Origin: Candidatus Harpocratesius repetitus
GTDB taxonomy: Archaea; Asgardarchaeota; Lokiarchaeia; Sigyniarchaeales; Promethearchaeaceae
Length of the DNA stretch: 64,000 bases
Direction: 5' to 3'
Assembly: GCA_021498095.1 (NCBI GenBank)
Contig: JAIZWK010000001.1
Coordinates: 1,174,337 to 1,238,336 of the forward strand
Positions within the stretch are counted from its first letter, which is position 1. The number at the start of each line of letters is the position of its first letter. The translations under genes were made by a program, and so were the position numbers. The notes beneath the pieces were generated by a model. The model saw only the letters and a list, made by a program, of their open reading frames with translations, was not told the origin of the DNA and did no database searches. This document shows, piece by piece, positions 1 to 8,734 of this stretch.

Positions 1-71
1 TTGGGGGAAAAAAAATCAAACCGAGGTGTTAATGAATTGATCCTTCGTTATTAAAAATAGCCAAGAAATAC

Positions 72-79
72 TTATAAAT
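72..79 (+). promoter_or_regulatory. TATA-box-like element upstream of the amino-acid binding protein
   Basis: TTATAAAT lies about 110 nt before the ATG at 187, in an AT-rich leader followed by a long T run. It matches the archaeal TATA consensus. In such an AT-rich background the match is weak evidence on its own, and the transcription start is not known. Confidence 0.3.
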
Positions 80-186
80 CTCATTATCATATATTTTAAA
101 AAGAGTATAAATCTATTTTTTTTTTTGGAGATTAATTATTTTTATGTTCTATGTTTAAATTTATGTTTTAACAAGGTGCTTATATT

Positions 187-1158
187 ATGAAAAAAAATAA
201 AATTACAATTGGGATAATTATACTTGCATTTTTCGTTGCATTTTTAACTATCCCTCAAGTGGTTGTTGCAGCAGATGATACCAGCCTTTCAGATGTTATA
301 GATGCTGGTAAAATTGTTGTTGGTGTTGATGCTGCGTATCCACCATTTGAGCAAAAAACTGGTGATGTAGTTGAAGGATTTGATCCTGAAATAATGGCTT
401 TCATTGTTGATGATATGGGAATTGAAGTTGAATGGATGGATGTGGCTTGGGATACTATTTTTACAGGCCTTGCTGCAGGAAATTATGATTGTGTTATGTC
501 TGCAGTTACAATTACAACTGAACGGATGGAATCAATGGATTTCACCCGCTGGTATTATTTTAGCACTCAAGCTGTAATGGTTACACTTGATAATCCAAAG
601 AACATCACAACTATTGAGGATGTAAATAACGCATCAGTCAAAGTTGGAGTACAAATTGCAACAACAAGCCAATGGTATTTAGAAGATGAAGAATATGCTT
701 CAGAAATGGTCTCGTTTGCTACGATTACCTTAGCAATTGAAGCACTCAGTTCAGGAACTGTTGATGTTGTTTTAGGTGATTTAGCTACTTTAGTTGCAGG
801 TCAATCTTCGAATCCTGGGAATTTTGAAATTGTCGATAAATTTAGTCCTGAGGCTTTTGGAATCGCATGTCAAAAAGGATCAACCGCTTTAGTTAATCGA
901 ATAAATGAAGCTTTAGATAAGTTATTAGGAGATGATCCTTATAATCCAGAATTTTCTGCTTATTATAATACAAGTCATGCTAAATGGATGAATAGTTCAG
1001 TGTTTGTTGATTTGGATCAATTGAAAATTGCATTAGATGAATTAAATACAGGAAGTTCTGGACCTACCATTAGTGGTGCATCAATTTTCTCAATGGTTGC
1101 TGTAATTATAATTCCTGTTTATGGGTTAATTCGAAAATATAAGAAAAAACAATTATAA
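187..1158 (+). CDS. Amino-acid ABC transporter substrate-binding protein
   Basis: Extracytoplasmic solute-binding protein of family 3 (polar amino acids), 323 aa. Residues 1-28 form a signal peptide (KKNK, then a hydrophobic stretch ending VVVAA). The binding domain begins IVVGVDAAYPPFE, typical of HisJ/GlnH-type proteins, and includes GFDPEIMAFI and MSAVTITTERMESMDFTRWYY. There is no lipobox Cys. Instead the C-terminus has a hydrophobic segment (about 298-316) followed by RKYKKKQL, so the protein is probably anchored in the archaeal membrane by its C-terminus with the binding lobe outside. The permease and ATPase follow on the same strand. The exact amino acid cannot be told from sequence. 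Confidence 0.93.
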   Translation: MKKNKITIGIIILAFFVAFLTIPQVVVAADDTSLSDVIDAGKIVVGVDAAYPPFEQKTGDVVEGFDPEIMAFIVDDMGIEVEWMDVAWDTIFTGLAAGNYDCVMSAVTITTERMESMDFTRWYYFSTQAVMVTLDNPKNITTIEDVNNASVKVGVQIATTSQWYLEDEEYASEMVSFATITLAIEALSSGTVDVVLGDLATLVAGQSSNPGNFEIVDKFSPEAFGIACQKGSTALVNRINEALDKLLGDDPYNPEFSAYYNTSHAKWMNSSVFVDLDQLKIALDELNTGSSGPTISGASIFSMVAVIIIPVYGLIRKYKKKQL

Positions 1159-1261
1159 TTACCTTGTTTTATGTTAGAATTCCTTTTTTTCTTTTTTCAT
1201 TATTCTCATCTATTCTTTGAACTATGATTCTAAATCAATAACAATGGAGATATGTAATTAA

Positions 1262-2194
1262 ATGGAAAATTCAAATGAAAAAATAGAAATACAAGGCCCT
1301 TTATCAACAAATCGAAGAAGACGTGCGTTAGGTTTCACAAATATTAGTTTTGGATGGTGGATTTTAAGTATATTCGTTCTTTTGATTATCATTGGATTTA
1401 TAAGGAAAATATTTACCCCTAATGCTAATTATTTTGATGTTTTCATATGGATTATTAATTTATTTTTAATGCCATTTGGGCTTTCATTAGGAACAATCGA
1501 TTATCGCGCTCCAATAATTTTACGGGGTTTAGCCGATGGTGCATCTTTGACATTTATAATAAGTATTTTAAGTGTGGTTGTAGGATTTTTCTTAGCTGCT
1601 TTACTTGCTATTGTTCTTGTCAATAAGAATCATTTATATGGTTTGAAAATATTAGCTCAAATGTATGTAGATTTTTTCCGTTCTACACCTTTATTGGTTC
1701 AAATTTTGATAGTATATTTTGGATTTGCTCAAATATTTGGTAATATAATACGAAATTTAAATATTCCAGGCTTTTCTTATGAAGTTTTTGCTGGAACTTT
1801 GGCTTTAGCACTTAATACTGCTGCATATCAAGCAGAAATTATACGGAGCGGAATATTAGCAATACCTACAGGTCAAACAGAAGCTGCTAGAGGTTTGGGA
1901 TTAACATCTTCACAAACAATGAGATATGTAATATTACCCCAAGCAATAAGGTTAATTGTTCCTCCTTTAACAAACGAATTGATTAACGTATTGTTAAATA
2001 GCTCATTGGTTTCTGCGATTGGAGTAGTGGAGCTTACAAAGATGTCTCAGACATTACAAGCAAAATATTTTCTTTGGCAAGTATATCTAATTGGTGCGTT
2101 ATTCTATTTTGTAATTGCCTATACTTTATCAAAAATTACTAAAAAATTGGAAATAAAATTAAGAATTCCAGGATTAGGTGTAGCAAATGACTGA
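1262..2194 (+). CDS. Amino-acid ABC transporter permease (HisM/GlnP type)
   Basis: Integral membrane permease of 310 aa for polar amino acid uptake. A long cytoplasmic N-terminus precedes a first membrane segment at about 32-47; the core permease domain starts near residue 90 (LADGASLTFIISILSVVVG). The EAA loop that docks on the ATPase is visible near 200 as GLGLTSSQTMRYVILPQAIR, preceded by NTAAYQAEIIRSG, the standard HEQM-family arrangement. A single permease gene implies a homodimer. Its end overlaps the ATPase start by 8 nt, which points to translational coupling in one operon with the binding protein 103 nt upstream. Confidence 0.94.
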   Translation: MENSNEKIEIQGPLSTNRRRRALGFTNISFGWWILSIFVLLIIIGFIRKIFTPNANYFDVFIWIINLFLMPFGLSLGTIDYRAPIILRGLADGASLTFIISILSVVVGFFLAALLAIVLVNKNHLYGLKILAQMYVDFFRSTPLLVQILIVYFGFAQIFGNIIRNLNIPGFSYEVFAGTLALALNTAAYQAEIIRSGILAIPTGQTEAARGLGLTSSQTMRYVILPQAIRLIVPPLTNELINVLLNSSLVSAIGVVELTKMSQTLQAKYFLWQVYLIGALFYFVIAYTLSKITKKLEIKLRIPGLGVAND

Positions 2195-2972
2195 AGAAAA
2201 AGTACATGAAAATTTATCAGGAACGGAACCTTTGATAGAAATAAAGAATCTCTATAAATTCTTTAAAGATTTTCAAGCAATTAAAGCACCAGGTGTCAAT
2301 TTAAAAATATTTCCGAAAGAAGTATTAGTTATTATTGGAAGTAGTGGTTCAGGTAAATCGACACTTTTAAGATGTATGAATCGCTTGATTGAACCTACTT
2401 CTGGGCAAATATTTTTTGAAGGTGTTGAGATCACAAGTCGTTCTATAAATATAGATGAAATCCGAAGGAATATCGGTATGGTTTTTCAGCAATTTAACCT
2501 ATTTATGCATCTAACTGTTGGTGATAATATTAGACTACCTTTGCAAAAAGTTTTAAAACTTCCAGATGATGAAATTGAGAAGCGAGTTAAACAAGTGTTA
2601 GAGACTGTGAATTTGCTTGAAAAACTTGATAATTTTCCTGGTGAATTATCCGGAGGTCAACAACAGCGGGTTGCTATTGCTCGAGTACTCGCAATGCGAC
2701 CAAAATTAATTTTCTTTGATGAACCAACTTCAGCATTAGATCCCGAATTAACAGGGGAAGTATTACAAGTCATGAAAAGATTAGTTACTGAATTTCATTA
2801 TACTTTAGTTGTTGTAACTCATGAAATTCCCTTTGCAAAGGAAGTAGCTTCTCGAGTTATTTTTATGGATGAAGGAGAGGTTATTTTTGAAGGAAAACCA
2901 ACAGTGGTTTTTGATAATCCTCCGAATGAACGTTTACGCAAATTTCTCTCAAAAATCTTAGAAATGAAGTAA
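2187..2972 (+). CDS. Amino-acid ABC transporter ATP-binding protein (GlnQ type)
   Basis: ATPase subunit, 261 aa, that powers the permease encoded just upstream. It carries Walker A GSSGSGKST (51-59), a Q-loop (VFQQFNLF), the signature LSGGQQQR, Walker B LIFFDEPTSALDP and the switch His in VVVTHE. These are complete, so it should be active. The start ATG lies inside the end of the permease gene. After the stop there is a short T-rich stretch and then the next transcription unit. Confidence 0.95.
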   Translation: MTEEKVHENLSGTEPLIEIKNLYKFFKDFQAIKAPGVNLKIFPKEVLVIIGSSGSGKSTLLRCMNRLIEPTSGQIFFEGVEITSRSINIDEIRRNIGMVFQQFNLFMHLTVGDNIRLPLQKVLKLPDDEIEKRVKQVLETVNLLEKLDNFPGELSGGQQQRVAIARVLAMRPKLIFFDEPTSALDPELTGEVLQVMKRLVTEFHYTLVVVTHEIPFAKEVASRVIFMDEGEVIFEGKPTVVFDNPPNERLRKFLSKILEMK

Positions 2973-3168
2973 TTTCCATTCAATTCTTTTTTTTATATAT
3001 TAAATTTGAAACAACGTTCTATTAAATCTTCAATTTTTGATTCAAAGTGAAAAATGTGCTTTAAATCCAATCCAATTTGGGATCTCGCTAATAATTTCTT
3101 TGTTTCAAATATTTAAATCCTTTATATTTGTCAAAAGTCTTATATTCTCAAATGCTCCAAGATTACAT

Positions 3169-4371
3169 ATGGGTAATCCACTAAATGGAATTATTATTAT
3201 CGATTTAACTCGATTATTGCCTGGTCCTTATTGTACTATGATTTTAAGCGAGTTAGGAGCAAGAATCATTAGAATTGAAGATCCTAATTATATTTATAGA
3301 GAATTTCCCCCTTTTTATTTCAGAGGAAAAGAAAAAAAATCCATCTTAAATACAATTTTGATGAAAAATAAGCAATCGGTTGCGTTGAATTTAAAAAATC
3401 CTACTTCACTAAAAATTTTTTATAAATTAATATCAAAAGCAGATGTTATTATCGAGAGTTTTCGCCCTGGAAAAACCGCTGATTTAAAGATTGATTATCC
3501 GACATTACAAAAAATCAATCCTTCCATTATTTATTGTTCTTTGACTGGGTATGGTCAATATGGATGTTTGGCGGAAAAACCAGGTCATGATCTGAATTAT
3601 ATGGCGCTTTCTGGTAATTTACTTTTAAATAATCAAAGAATTTTTAATAAAGATAATGAAAATCCTCCTCCTGTTGTTCCAGGATTTCAAATGGCTGATT
3701 TAGGTGGGAGTTTATATAGTGTTATTGGAATTTTATCTGCATTATTCGCCAGAAATAATCACCCTAATCGATTAGGGCAACATATTGATGTATCAATGTT
3801 AGACGCTTGCTTTTCTATGAATCCAGTTGCATTAGCTTATACATTTGCTGGTGTTTCTCAAATGAATAATATTTTGATTGGTAATCAGCCGTTTTATAAT
3901 ATTTATAAGACAAAAGATGGAATATTCTTATCAGTTGCTGCTATAGAACATAAATTCTGGGAGAATCTCTGTGATGGTTTGGAATTTCCCGAATATAAAT
4001 CTAAACAATACGGCACTTTGCAGGAACAACTTAATATTATTGAAAAATTTTCAAAGAAATTTCAATCAAAAACACTAAATGAATGGTTGGAATTATTCAA
4101 ATCAAAAGAAGCATGTATTACCCCTGTTTTAAGTTTTAAAGAATCGGTTAATCATCCACAAATAATTGGACGTGAAATTATTGATAAGTTTGAAGATCCT
4201 GATGTTGGAACTATAAATATTCTGAGAATTCCGATTAGATTCTCGCATTTTTCTTTACAATCATTAAAGGAATCTCCAAAAATTGGAGATAATACTAAGG
4301 AAATTTTATTAGAACTTGGATACTCTGATAAGGCCATTTTAAATTTTGAAAAAAGTGGTTGTTTTCGATAA
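3169..4371 (+). CDS. CaiB/BaiF family III CoA transferase, AMACR-like
   Basis: The first in-frame start is a TTG at 3037, but the family's N-terminus begins at the ATG at 3169 (MGNPLNGIIIIDLTRLLPG), giving 400 aa; the 44 extra residues look non-coding. The CaiB/BaiF fold is shown by LPGPYCTMILSELGARIIRIE and by ADVIIESFRPG. The motif GHDLNYMALSG and a following QMADLGG match alpha-methylacyl-CoA racemases, where this His and Asp are the catalytic pair, rather than formyl- or carnitine-CoA transferases, whose Asp lies elsewhere. The likely role is epimerising 2-methylacyl-CoA esters or a related CoA reaction. No partner gene is adjacent, so the substrate is unknown. Confidence 0.85.
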   Translation: MGNPLNGIIIIDLTRLLPGPYCTMILSELGARIIRIEDPNYIYREFPPFYFRGKEKKSILNTILMKNKQSVALNLKNPTSLKIFYKLISKADVIIESFRPGKTADLKIDYPTLQKINPSIIYCSLTGYGQYGCLAEKPGHDLNYMALSGNLLLNNQRIFNKDNENPPPVVPGFQMADLGGSLYSVIGILSALFARNNHPNRLGQHIDVSMLDACFSMNPVALAYTFAGVSQMNNILIGNQPFYNIYKTKDGIFLSVAAIEHKFWENLCDGLEFPEYKSKQYGTLQEQLNIIEKFSKKFQSKTLNEWLELFKSKEACITPVLSFKESVNHPQIIGREIIDKFEDPDVGTINILRIPIRFSHFSLQSLKESPKIGDNTKEILLELGYSDKAILNFEKSGCFR

Positions 4372-4440
4372 TAAAAATGTTATTTCTTTTTTTGCTAACT
4401 TCTTGTGATTTATATGATCTATTAATATACATTAAGTAGA

Positions 4441-5241
4441 ATGGTTTCTGCTGAATTTTTAAGAGATTTATCCATATGTCAAGACATTTTTCGACAAAAA
4501 TCTCCGTTCAAGAATAAATTTGATGTGAAATTCTTAAAATTTTTGCTTTTAGAAAAAATGTCATATCAAAAAGTAAATCCACAAAATTCGAAAAAACATG
4601 TCTTAATTCTTGATTTAGATGGAACTGTAATTGATAATCAATATCGGCAATATAAAATTTATAAAAATATTTTAGTTCAGCAATATCCATTTCTGAAATC
4701 TTCAACCTTGACGTTTGAAGAATATAAAAAAAAGAATCCTTATTCAATTCTTTCACTATTACCACCTTTTAATGATTCAAATTCCCAATTTCTTCAAATA
4801 AAACAAAGATTTTTGAAAGAATTTTTATCAAATAAATTCTTACATTTTGATCGGGCATATTCTGGAGTAGATAATTTCATTCGATGGTGTATTGATAAGA
4901 ATATATACTTGATATTTTTGACTGGAAGGATTGAAAAGGCGATGAAAAGTGAAACATTGAAGATTATTGAAAGATATTTTCCGTTTTTATCCAAACAAAA
5001 CTTCGTTTTACAAATGAAAAAATCTTTTGATGAAGAAGATTATATTTTTAAGCAAAATTTTTTGTCTACTATTAACCGAGATAATAATTTGAATATTATC
5101 GGATTTATTGATAATGAAGCAGATATATGTAATTTAGCTGAAAAAATTTTACAAAATTCTTTAATTATCCAGTTTAAATCACAACAATCAAATGATTCCT
5201 TCTTCTCAGGTAATAAATTATATTCTTGGGAAAATCTATAA
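4441..5241 (+). CDS. HAD-superfamily hydrolase
   Basis: 266 aa if started at the ATG at 4441, where a TATATGAT element about 26 nt upstream would suit a leaderless transcript; a second ATG at 4558 (228 aa) starts just before the conserved domain. HAD motif I is LILDLDGTVID (nucleophile Asp), motif II is LIFLTGR (Thr), and motif IV is probably GFIDNEAD near the C-terminus. A helical cap of about 70 residues sits between motifs I and II (C1 type). The substrate cannot be predicted. The next gene follows 26 nt later on the same strand. Confidence 0.75.
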   Translation: MVSAEFLRDLSICQDIFRQKSPFKNKFDVKFLKFLLLEKMSYQKVNPQNSKKHVLILDLDGTVIDNQYRQYKIYKNILVQQYPFLKSSTLTFEEYKKKNPYSILSLLPPFNDSNSQFLQIKQRFLKEFLSNKFLHFDRAYSGVDNFIRWCIDKNIYLIFLTGRIEKAMKSETLKIIERYFPFLSKQNFVLQMKKSFDEEDYIFKQNFLSTINRDNNLNIIGFIDNEADICNLAEKILQNSLIIQFKSQQSNDSFFSGNKLYSWENL

Positions 5242-5267
5242 AATGATCAAATTTTTTATTTGAAAAA

Positions 5268-6158
5268 TTGATTAGAAATCAAAGAGTGATCATTTTGACA
5301 AAAAAGCAACAAATAAAAAAAAAGACTCCTCCGCGTTGGAAGGTTCATATTGTATACAATATGAGGGAAAGAAAGCGAATAGTTGATCCTATCAGAAGAC
5401 AAAAACCAAATTCTTTATATTATATGCATTTTGATGACGGAAATCGTATTGATATTAATTTAAAAAATAGAGATGAAAATTTAGCTAAAATTCGAAAAAT
5501 ATTACCTGACTGTGAAATCCATGAAATTGGAATAAATTATCTGGATTATTATCAAATTATTGGAAATATTGCAAAAATTATCAATAGTGAGCAAAAATCA
5601 CATCCAGAATGTGAAGTAAAATTTAAAATAAATTTAGGAACTGGAAGCAAAATGGTAGCCATCGCAAATATTGATGCACATCGATTATGGGATAATATTG
5701 AAATTGTTTATCCTTACAGCGATGATTATGATCCTGCTGCAGATTCAATGCATAAGGGCACCGTAAAGGCTGCGGATCCACCAAAATTTGAATTTAAACA
5801 TCCTAATCGTCTGTTGATTCAAGCTCTTCAAATAATATATACTTTAAGACAACAACCAAATAAGTTTGGTCACAAACTTAAATTTGTGGAATTAAGAGAA
5901 CTATTTTACTATATTTATGAGATATATAAATTAATTAGCGTGAAACCAAATGAGGATTTACGTAAATTGAACAGTAGCCAATATATGCAATTGAATAGAA
6001 TTATTATAGAAAAATTGGAAAAAAATTGGAGTTTTATTACAACACAAAAAAGCGGGAGAAATAAACGCGTGTTTCTAACTGAGGAAGGAGAAAAGATGGC
6101 TCAAGTTTTTGTAAATTATGATTATGGTATTGATTTATCTCTCATTAAAAGAAATTAA
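5268..6158 (+). CDS. Stand-alone CARF-domain protein with C-terminal winged helix (HFX_2341/DUF6293-like)
   Basis: About 296 aa from a TTG at 5268; GTG 5286 and TTG 5295 are alternative starts, the last preceded by a Shine-Dalgarno-like GTGATC. The N-terminal half reads as a CARF Rossmann-like domain: VHIVYNMRER as first strand and loop, then INLGTGSKM (about 121-129), the conserved second ligand-binding loop of CARF sensors. The C-terminal 110 residues include FVELRELFYYIYE and a wing-like WSFITTQKSGRNKRVFLTEEG, as expected for a winged helix. CARF domains usually bind cyclic oligoadenylates or related nucleotides in CRISPR signalling, but no cas gene or array is visible here. It may be a ligand-controlled transcription factor. 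Assignment is by motif recognition only. Confidence 0.7.
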   Translation: MIRNQRVIILTKKQQIKKKTPPRWKVHIVYNMRERKRIVDPIRRQKPNSLYYMHFDDGNRIDINLKNRDENLAKIRKILPDCEIHEIGINYLDYYQIIGNIAKIINSEQKSHPECEVKFKINLGTGSKMVAIANIDAHRLWDNIEIVYPYSDDYDPAADSMHKGTVKAADPPKFEFKHPNRLLIQALQIIYTLRQQPNKFGHKLKFVELRELFYYIYEIYKLISVKPNEDLRKLNSSQYMQLNRIIIEKLEKNWSFITTQKSGRNKRVFLTEEGEKMAQVFVNYDYGIDLSLIKRN

Positions 6159-6248
6159 TCAATTTATTTTTTTTTAACCAAATTCTTTTATTTTCAGAGT
6201 TACTTTTTATTAATAGGTACGAATATTTAGGTACTTTGAGGAAATAAT

Positions 6249-7274
6249 ATGAGTTCTTGTGAAAATATCGTGGGACAGACGATCCAAATACTACAAAATT
6301 ATCGTTATCAAGTTTTTGAATATCAAGATAATTTTGATCTCTGTTTTGAGATATTAGCAAGGCATCATTCTCCTCGTTCTCCTAATTTATTGATTAAAAT
6401 TGTGGATAATATTGATAGCATTCGAAATTATTACCTGAACGAATTAAAAATTGTAAGCCATCTCATCCAGGCATTACCTCTCTTAATTGCATCTCGAAAT
6501 CGGCACTCTTTATTGGAGGATGGGAGTATTTATTTGCGAGATGGTCTAGTTTCATTAAATTTTGAGACTTTTTCTAACGTAATCAAAAATCCACAGATTC
6601 CAATTGCAATCGCCAAACAAGGAGGATTATTTTATAATATTGATGGCGAAAAATTAGCGAGATTGCGGGAAAATAGGCAGATTTCTCGAAAAAATCTTGC
6701 TGAAAAATTAGGCGTTTCCACTAAAGCAATTTCACAGTATGAAAAAAATAGAATGCGGGCTTCGTCTGAACGTGCTAAGAAAATGGAAGATATATTAGGA
6801 GAATCAATAATATTACCTTTAGATTTCTATTTGTTTATAAAAGATACTTTGTCATCAATTAAATTAAATGATTCTTTACAACGTCGAATCACAAAAAAGA
6901 CTGAAGAGTTTATGAAAGAAATTAATGAAATTGTTGCTGATACAGGTTTTAAAGTTTACTGGACTCGCAGTTCTCCTTTTGATCTCTTTATCTATGAAGA
7001 ATCAGATGAAGATCTAACAAAAATACAATATAAACTCGTTGGTGGAACTCAAATGGAAGAAATCGAATCTGATAAAAATTCAGATCTTAAGCGCCAATTC
7101 CTTCCAAATATTTCCATTCATAAAGTTGATGGTGCTATTATATTCAATGATGAAATTTTTAATGAAAAAAAGGCGAGAAAGTATAAAGTACCTTATCTTT
7201 TTCCTAAAGAATTGCGTGAATTAGAATATCCTGAAAAATTTCATAAAAAAATTAGGAAAAGAGCTCAATACTGA
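6249..7274 (+). CDS. Archaeal HTH transcriptional regulator (COG1395-like)
   Basis: 341 aa, start ATG 6249 preceded by TGAGG. The N-terminal ~120 residues form the conserved domain of archaeal COG1395 regulators (SRNRHSLLEDGSIYLRDGLVSLN). A Cro/C1-type helix-turn-helix follows at about 138-190: LARLRENRQISRKNLAEKLG then VSTKAISQYE. The C-terminal third includes VYWTRSSPFDLFI and ends with a lysine/arginine-rich tail. It is probably a DNA-binding regulator widespread in archaea whose targets are unknown. Two AGGTAC repeats, 13 nt apart, sit just before its start and could be an autoregulatory site. Confidence 0.85.
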   Translation: MSSCENIVGQTIQILQNYRYQVFEYQDNFDLCFEILARHHSPRSPNLLIKIVDNIDSIRNYYLNELKIVSHLIQALPLLIASRNRHSLLEDGSIYLRDGLVSLNFETFSNVIKNPQIPIAIAKQGGLFYNIDGEKLARLRENRQISRKNLAEKLGVSTKAISQYEKNRMRASSERAKKMEDILGESIILPLDFYLFIKDTLSSIKLNDSLQRRITKKTEEFMKEINEIVADTGFKVYWTRSSPFDLFIYEESDEDLTKIQYKLVGGTQMEEIESDKNSDLKRQFLPNISIHKVDGAIIFNDEIFNEKKARKYKVPYLFPKELRELEYPEKFHKKIRKRAQY

Positions 7275-7347
7275 TTTTTAATTTTTCTTAAGAAAATTCT
7301 GCTTAAATTTCAAAACATTGATATGAATTAAAGCGTTTTTGTGAATT

Positions 7348-8028
7348 ATGCGGATTGCTGGGTTAGACGAAGCAGGAAGAGGGCCTGTAATCGGGCCATT
7401 AGTAATTGGATGTGTCGTTTATACTGATGAAACCATCCACAATTTAGAAGAAATCGGCGTTGATGATTCAAAATCCTTAACTCCGCGAAAAAGGGAAATA
7501 ATGGCTAAGAAAATAAAAGAGACGTGTGATTATTATAATATAATTATACTTACTCCCGAGAAAATAAATGAACTTCATTATTCAAATCATCTGACTTTAA
7601 ATCAGATGGAAGAAAATTTTTTTGCCGAACTTCTTAATTCTGTAGATCCGTCTCCAGAAATTGTCTATTTAGATGCTTGTGATATAATCGAAGATCGATT
7701 TGGGCGAACAATTCAATCCATGTTGCAATTTAGACCAAAGAAAATGATATCAAAGCATAAAGGTGATTCTATTTTCAAAATAGTTGGTGCTGCTTCGATT
7801 CTCGCTAAAACTATTCGAGATCATGAAATTGAAAGATATAAAGAAGAATACGGTGATATTGGCTCTGGGTATTCAAGTGATCCAAAAACTCAGAAATTCC
7901 TTTATAGATACTATAAAAAATATCAAAGATTTCCCCCAATTGTTCGAACATGGTGGAAAACTGCTGAAAATATCAAAAAACGGGTAATGAATGAGAAAAT
8001 GCAGAAAAAAATTACTGATTTTTCATAG
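7348..8028 (+). CDS. rnhB: Ribonuclease HII
   Basis: Removes RNA from RNA/DNA hybrids and misincorporated ribonucleotides; 226 aa, the usual archaeal size. The start RIAGLDEAGRGPVIGPLVIG contains the invariant Asp7-Glu8 and the GRG motif. The third acidic residue is in VYLDACD (Asp109) and the fourth in TIRDHE (Asp158), preceded by AASILAK. GSGYSSDP and WWKT complete the type 2 pattern. All catalytic residues are present. It is convergent with the fibrillarin gene, with only 7 nt between stop codons. Confidence 0.97.
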   Translation: MRIAGLDEAGRGPVIGPLVIGCVVYTDETIHNLEEIGVDDSKSLTPRKREIMAKKIKETCDYYNIIILTPEKINELHYSNHLTLNQMEENFFAELLNSVDPSPEIVYLDACDIIEDRFGRTIQSMLQFRPKKMISKHKGDSIFKIVGAASILAKTIRDHEIERYKEEYGDIGSGYSSDPKTQKFLYRYYKKYQRFPPIVRTWWKTAENIKKRVMNEKMQKKITDFS

Positions 8029-8035
8029 TTTTTTT

Positions 8036-8734
8036 TTATGGATGTTCCAAATATCTTCCAAATAAAACTATATGGTCATTTTGGAATTTTTCGATTGATA
8101 CATTATCCATTATTTGCATTCCTGCAGCTTCTAACTTATTTATTTCTTTTTCGAAAATCTCATTAGGATTAACAGTAGTATCAATACTTCTCGATTTAAT
8201 TGCATAAATGAATTTTCCTTCTTTTGGTTTTAAGTAACGATAGATATTTTTAATAAGAATTTCTGTTTGATTTGGTTGTGCCACATCTTGAAATATTACA
8301 TCGATTCTATCATAAATATAAGGTGCGTATTCATAAGGGTGATTTGCATCTGCTAATATTGGGATTACATTCGGGCGATCTGCACAATTTTGAACCAATT
8401 CGCGTAATGAGCGCGCAGAGAATTCAACAGCATAAATTATGCCATTAGTTATAATATCAGAACAGTGACTCACTGTAGTTCCACTTGATGCTCCTAGATA
8501 TAATAAACGACTATTGCGATCTAAGAATATTTTTCGTGCATTTGCTCTTATACTTGCTCCCAATTTAGATCGATAGGGATTCCATTCTCTGTATTGTATT
8601 CCATTTTCTTCAAATAGTTTTTCACCATAAATTGTTCGATTTGTATCTAAATTGACTGTATATAATCGAAAATTATCATTTGGTCCACTAATAAAAACCC
8701 CATCAAATTTAGGATGTCGACGAATTCTACCCAT
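8036..8734 (-). CDS. flpA: Fibrillarin, RNA 2'-O-methyltransferase
   Basis: Methyltransferase subunit of the C/D box sRNP, acting on rRNA and tRNA with Nop5 and L7Ae; 232 aa, the normal archaeal length without the eukaryotic GAR domain. The SAM-binding motif is LLYLGASSGTTVSH (78-90); further family signatures are YAVEFSARSLREL and DVIFQDVAQPNQ. The catalytic Lys-Asp-Lys-like residues expected in the fold can be placed in these segments. Its ATG overlaps the last base of nop5, so the two subunits are translationally coupled. Confidence 0.97.
   Translation of the reverse strand: MGRIRRHPKFDGVFISGPNDNFRLYTVNLDTNRTIYGEKLFEENGIQYREWNPYRSKLGASIRANARKIFLDRNSRLLYLGASSGTTVSHCSDIITNGIIYAVEFSARSLRELVQNCADRPNVIPILADANHPYEYAPYIYDRIDVIFQDVAQPNQTEILIKNIYRYLKPKEGKFIYAIKSRSIDTTVNPNEIFEKEINKLEAAGMQIMDNVSIEKFQNDHIVLFGRYLEHP

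Noticed and set aside
3037..3168. N-terminal 44 residues of the CoA transferase frame
   Set aside because: TTG start and hydrophobic non-family sequence; the family start at 3169 is far better.
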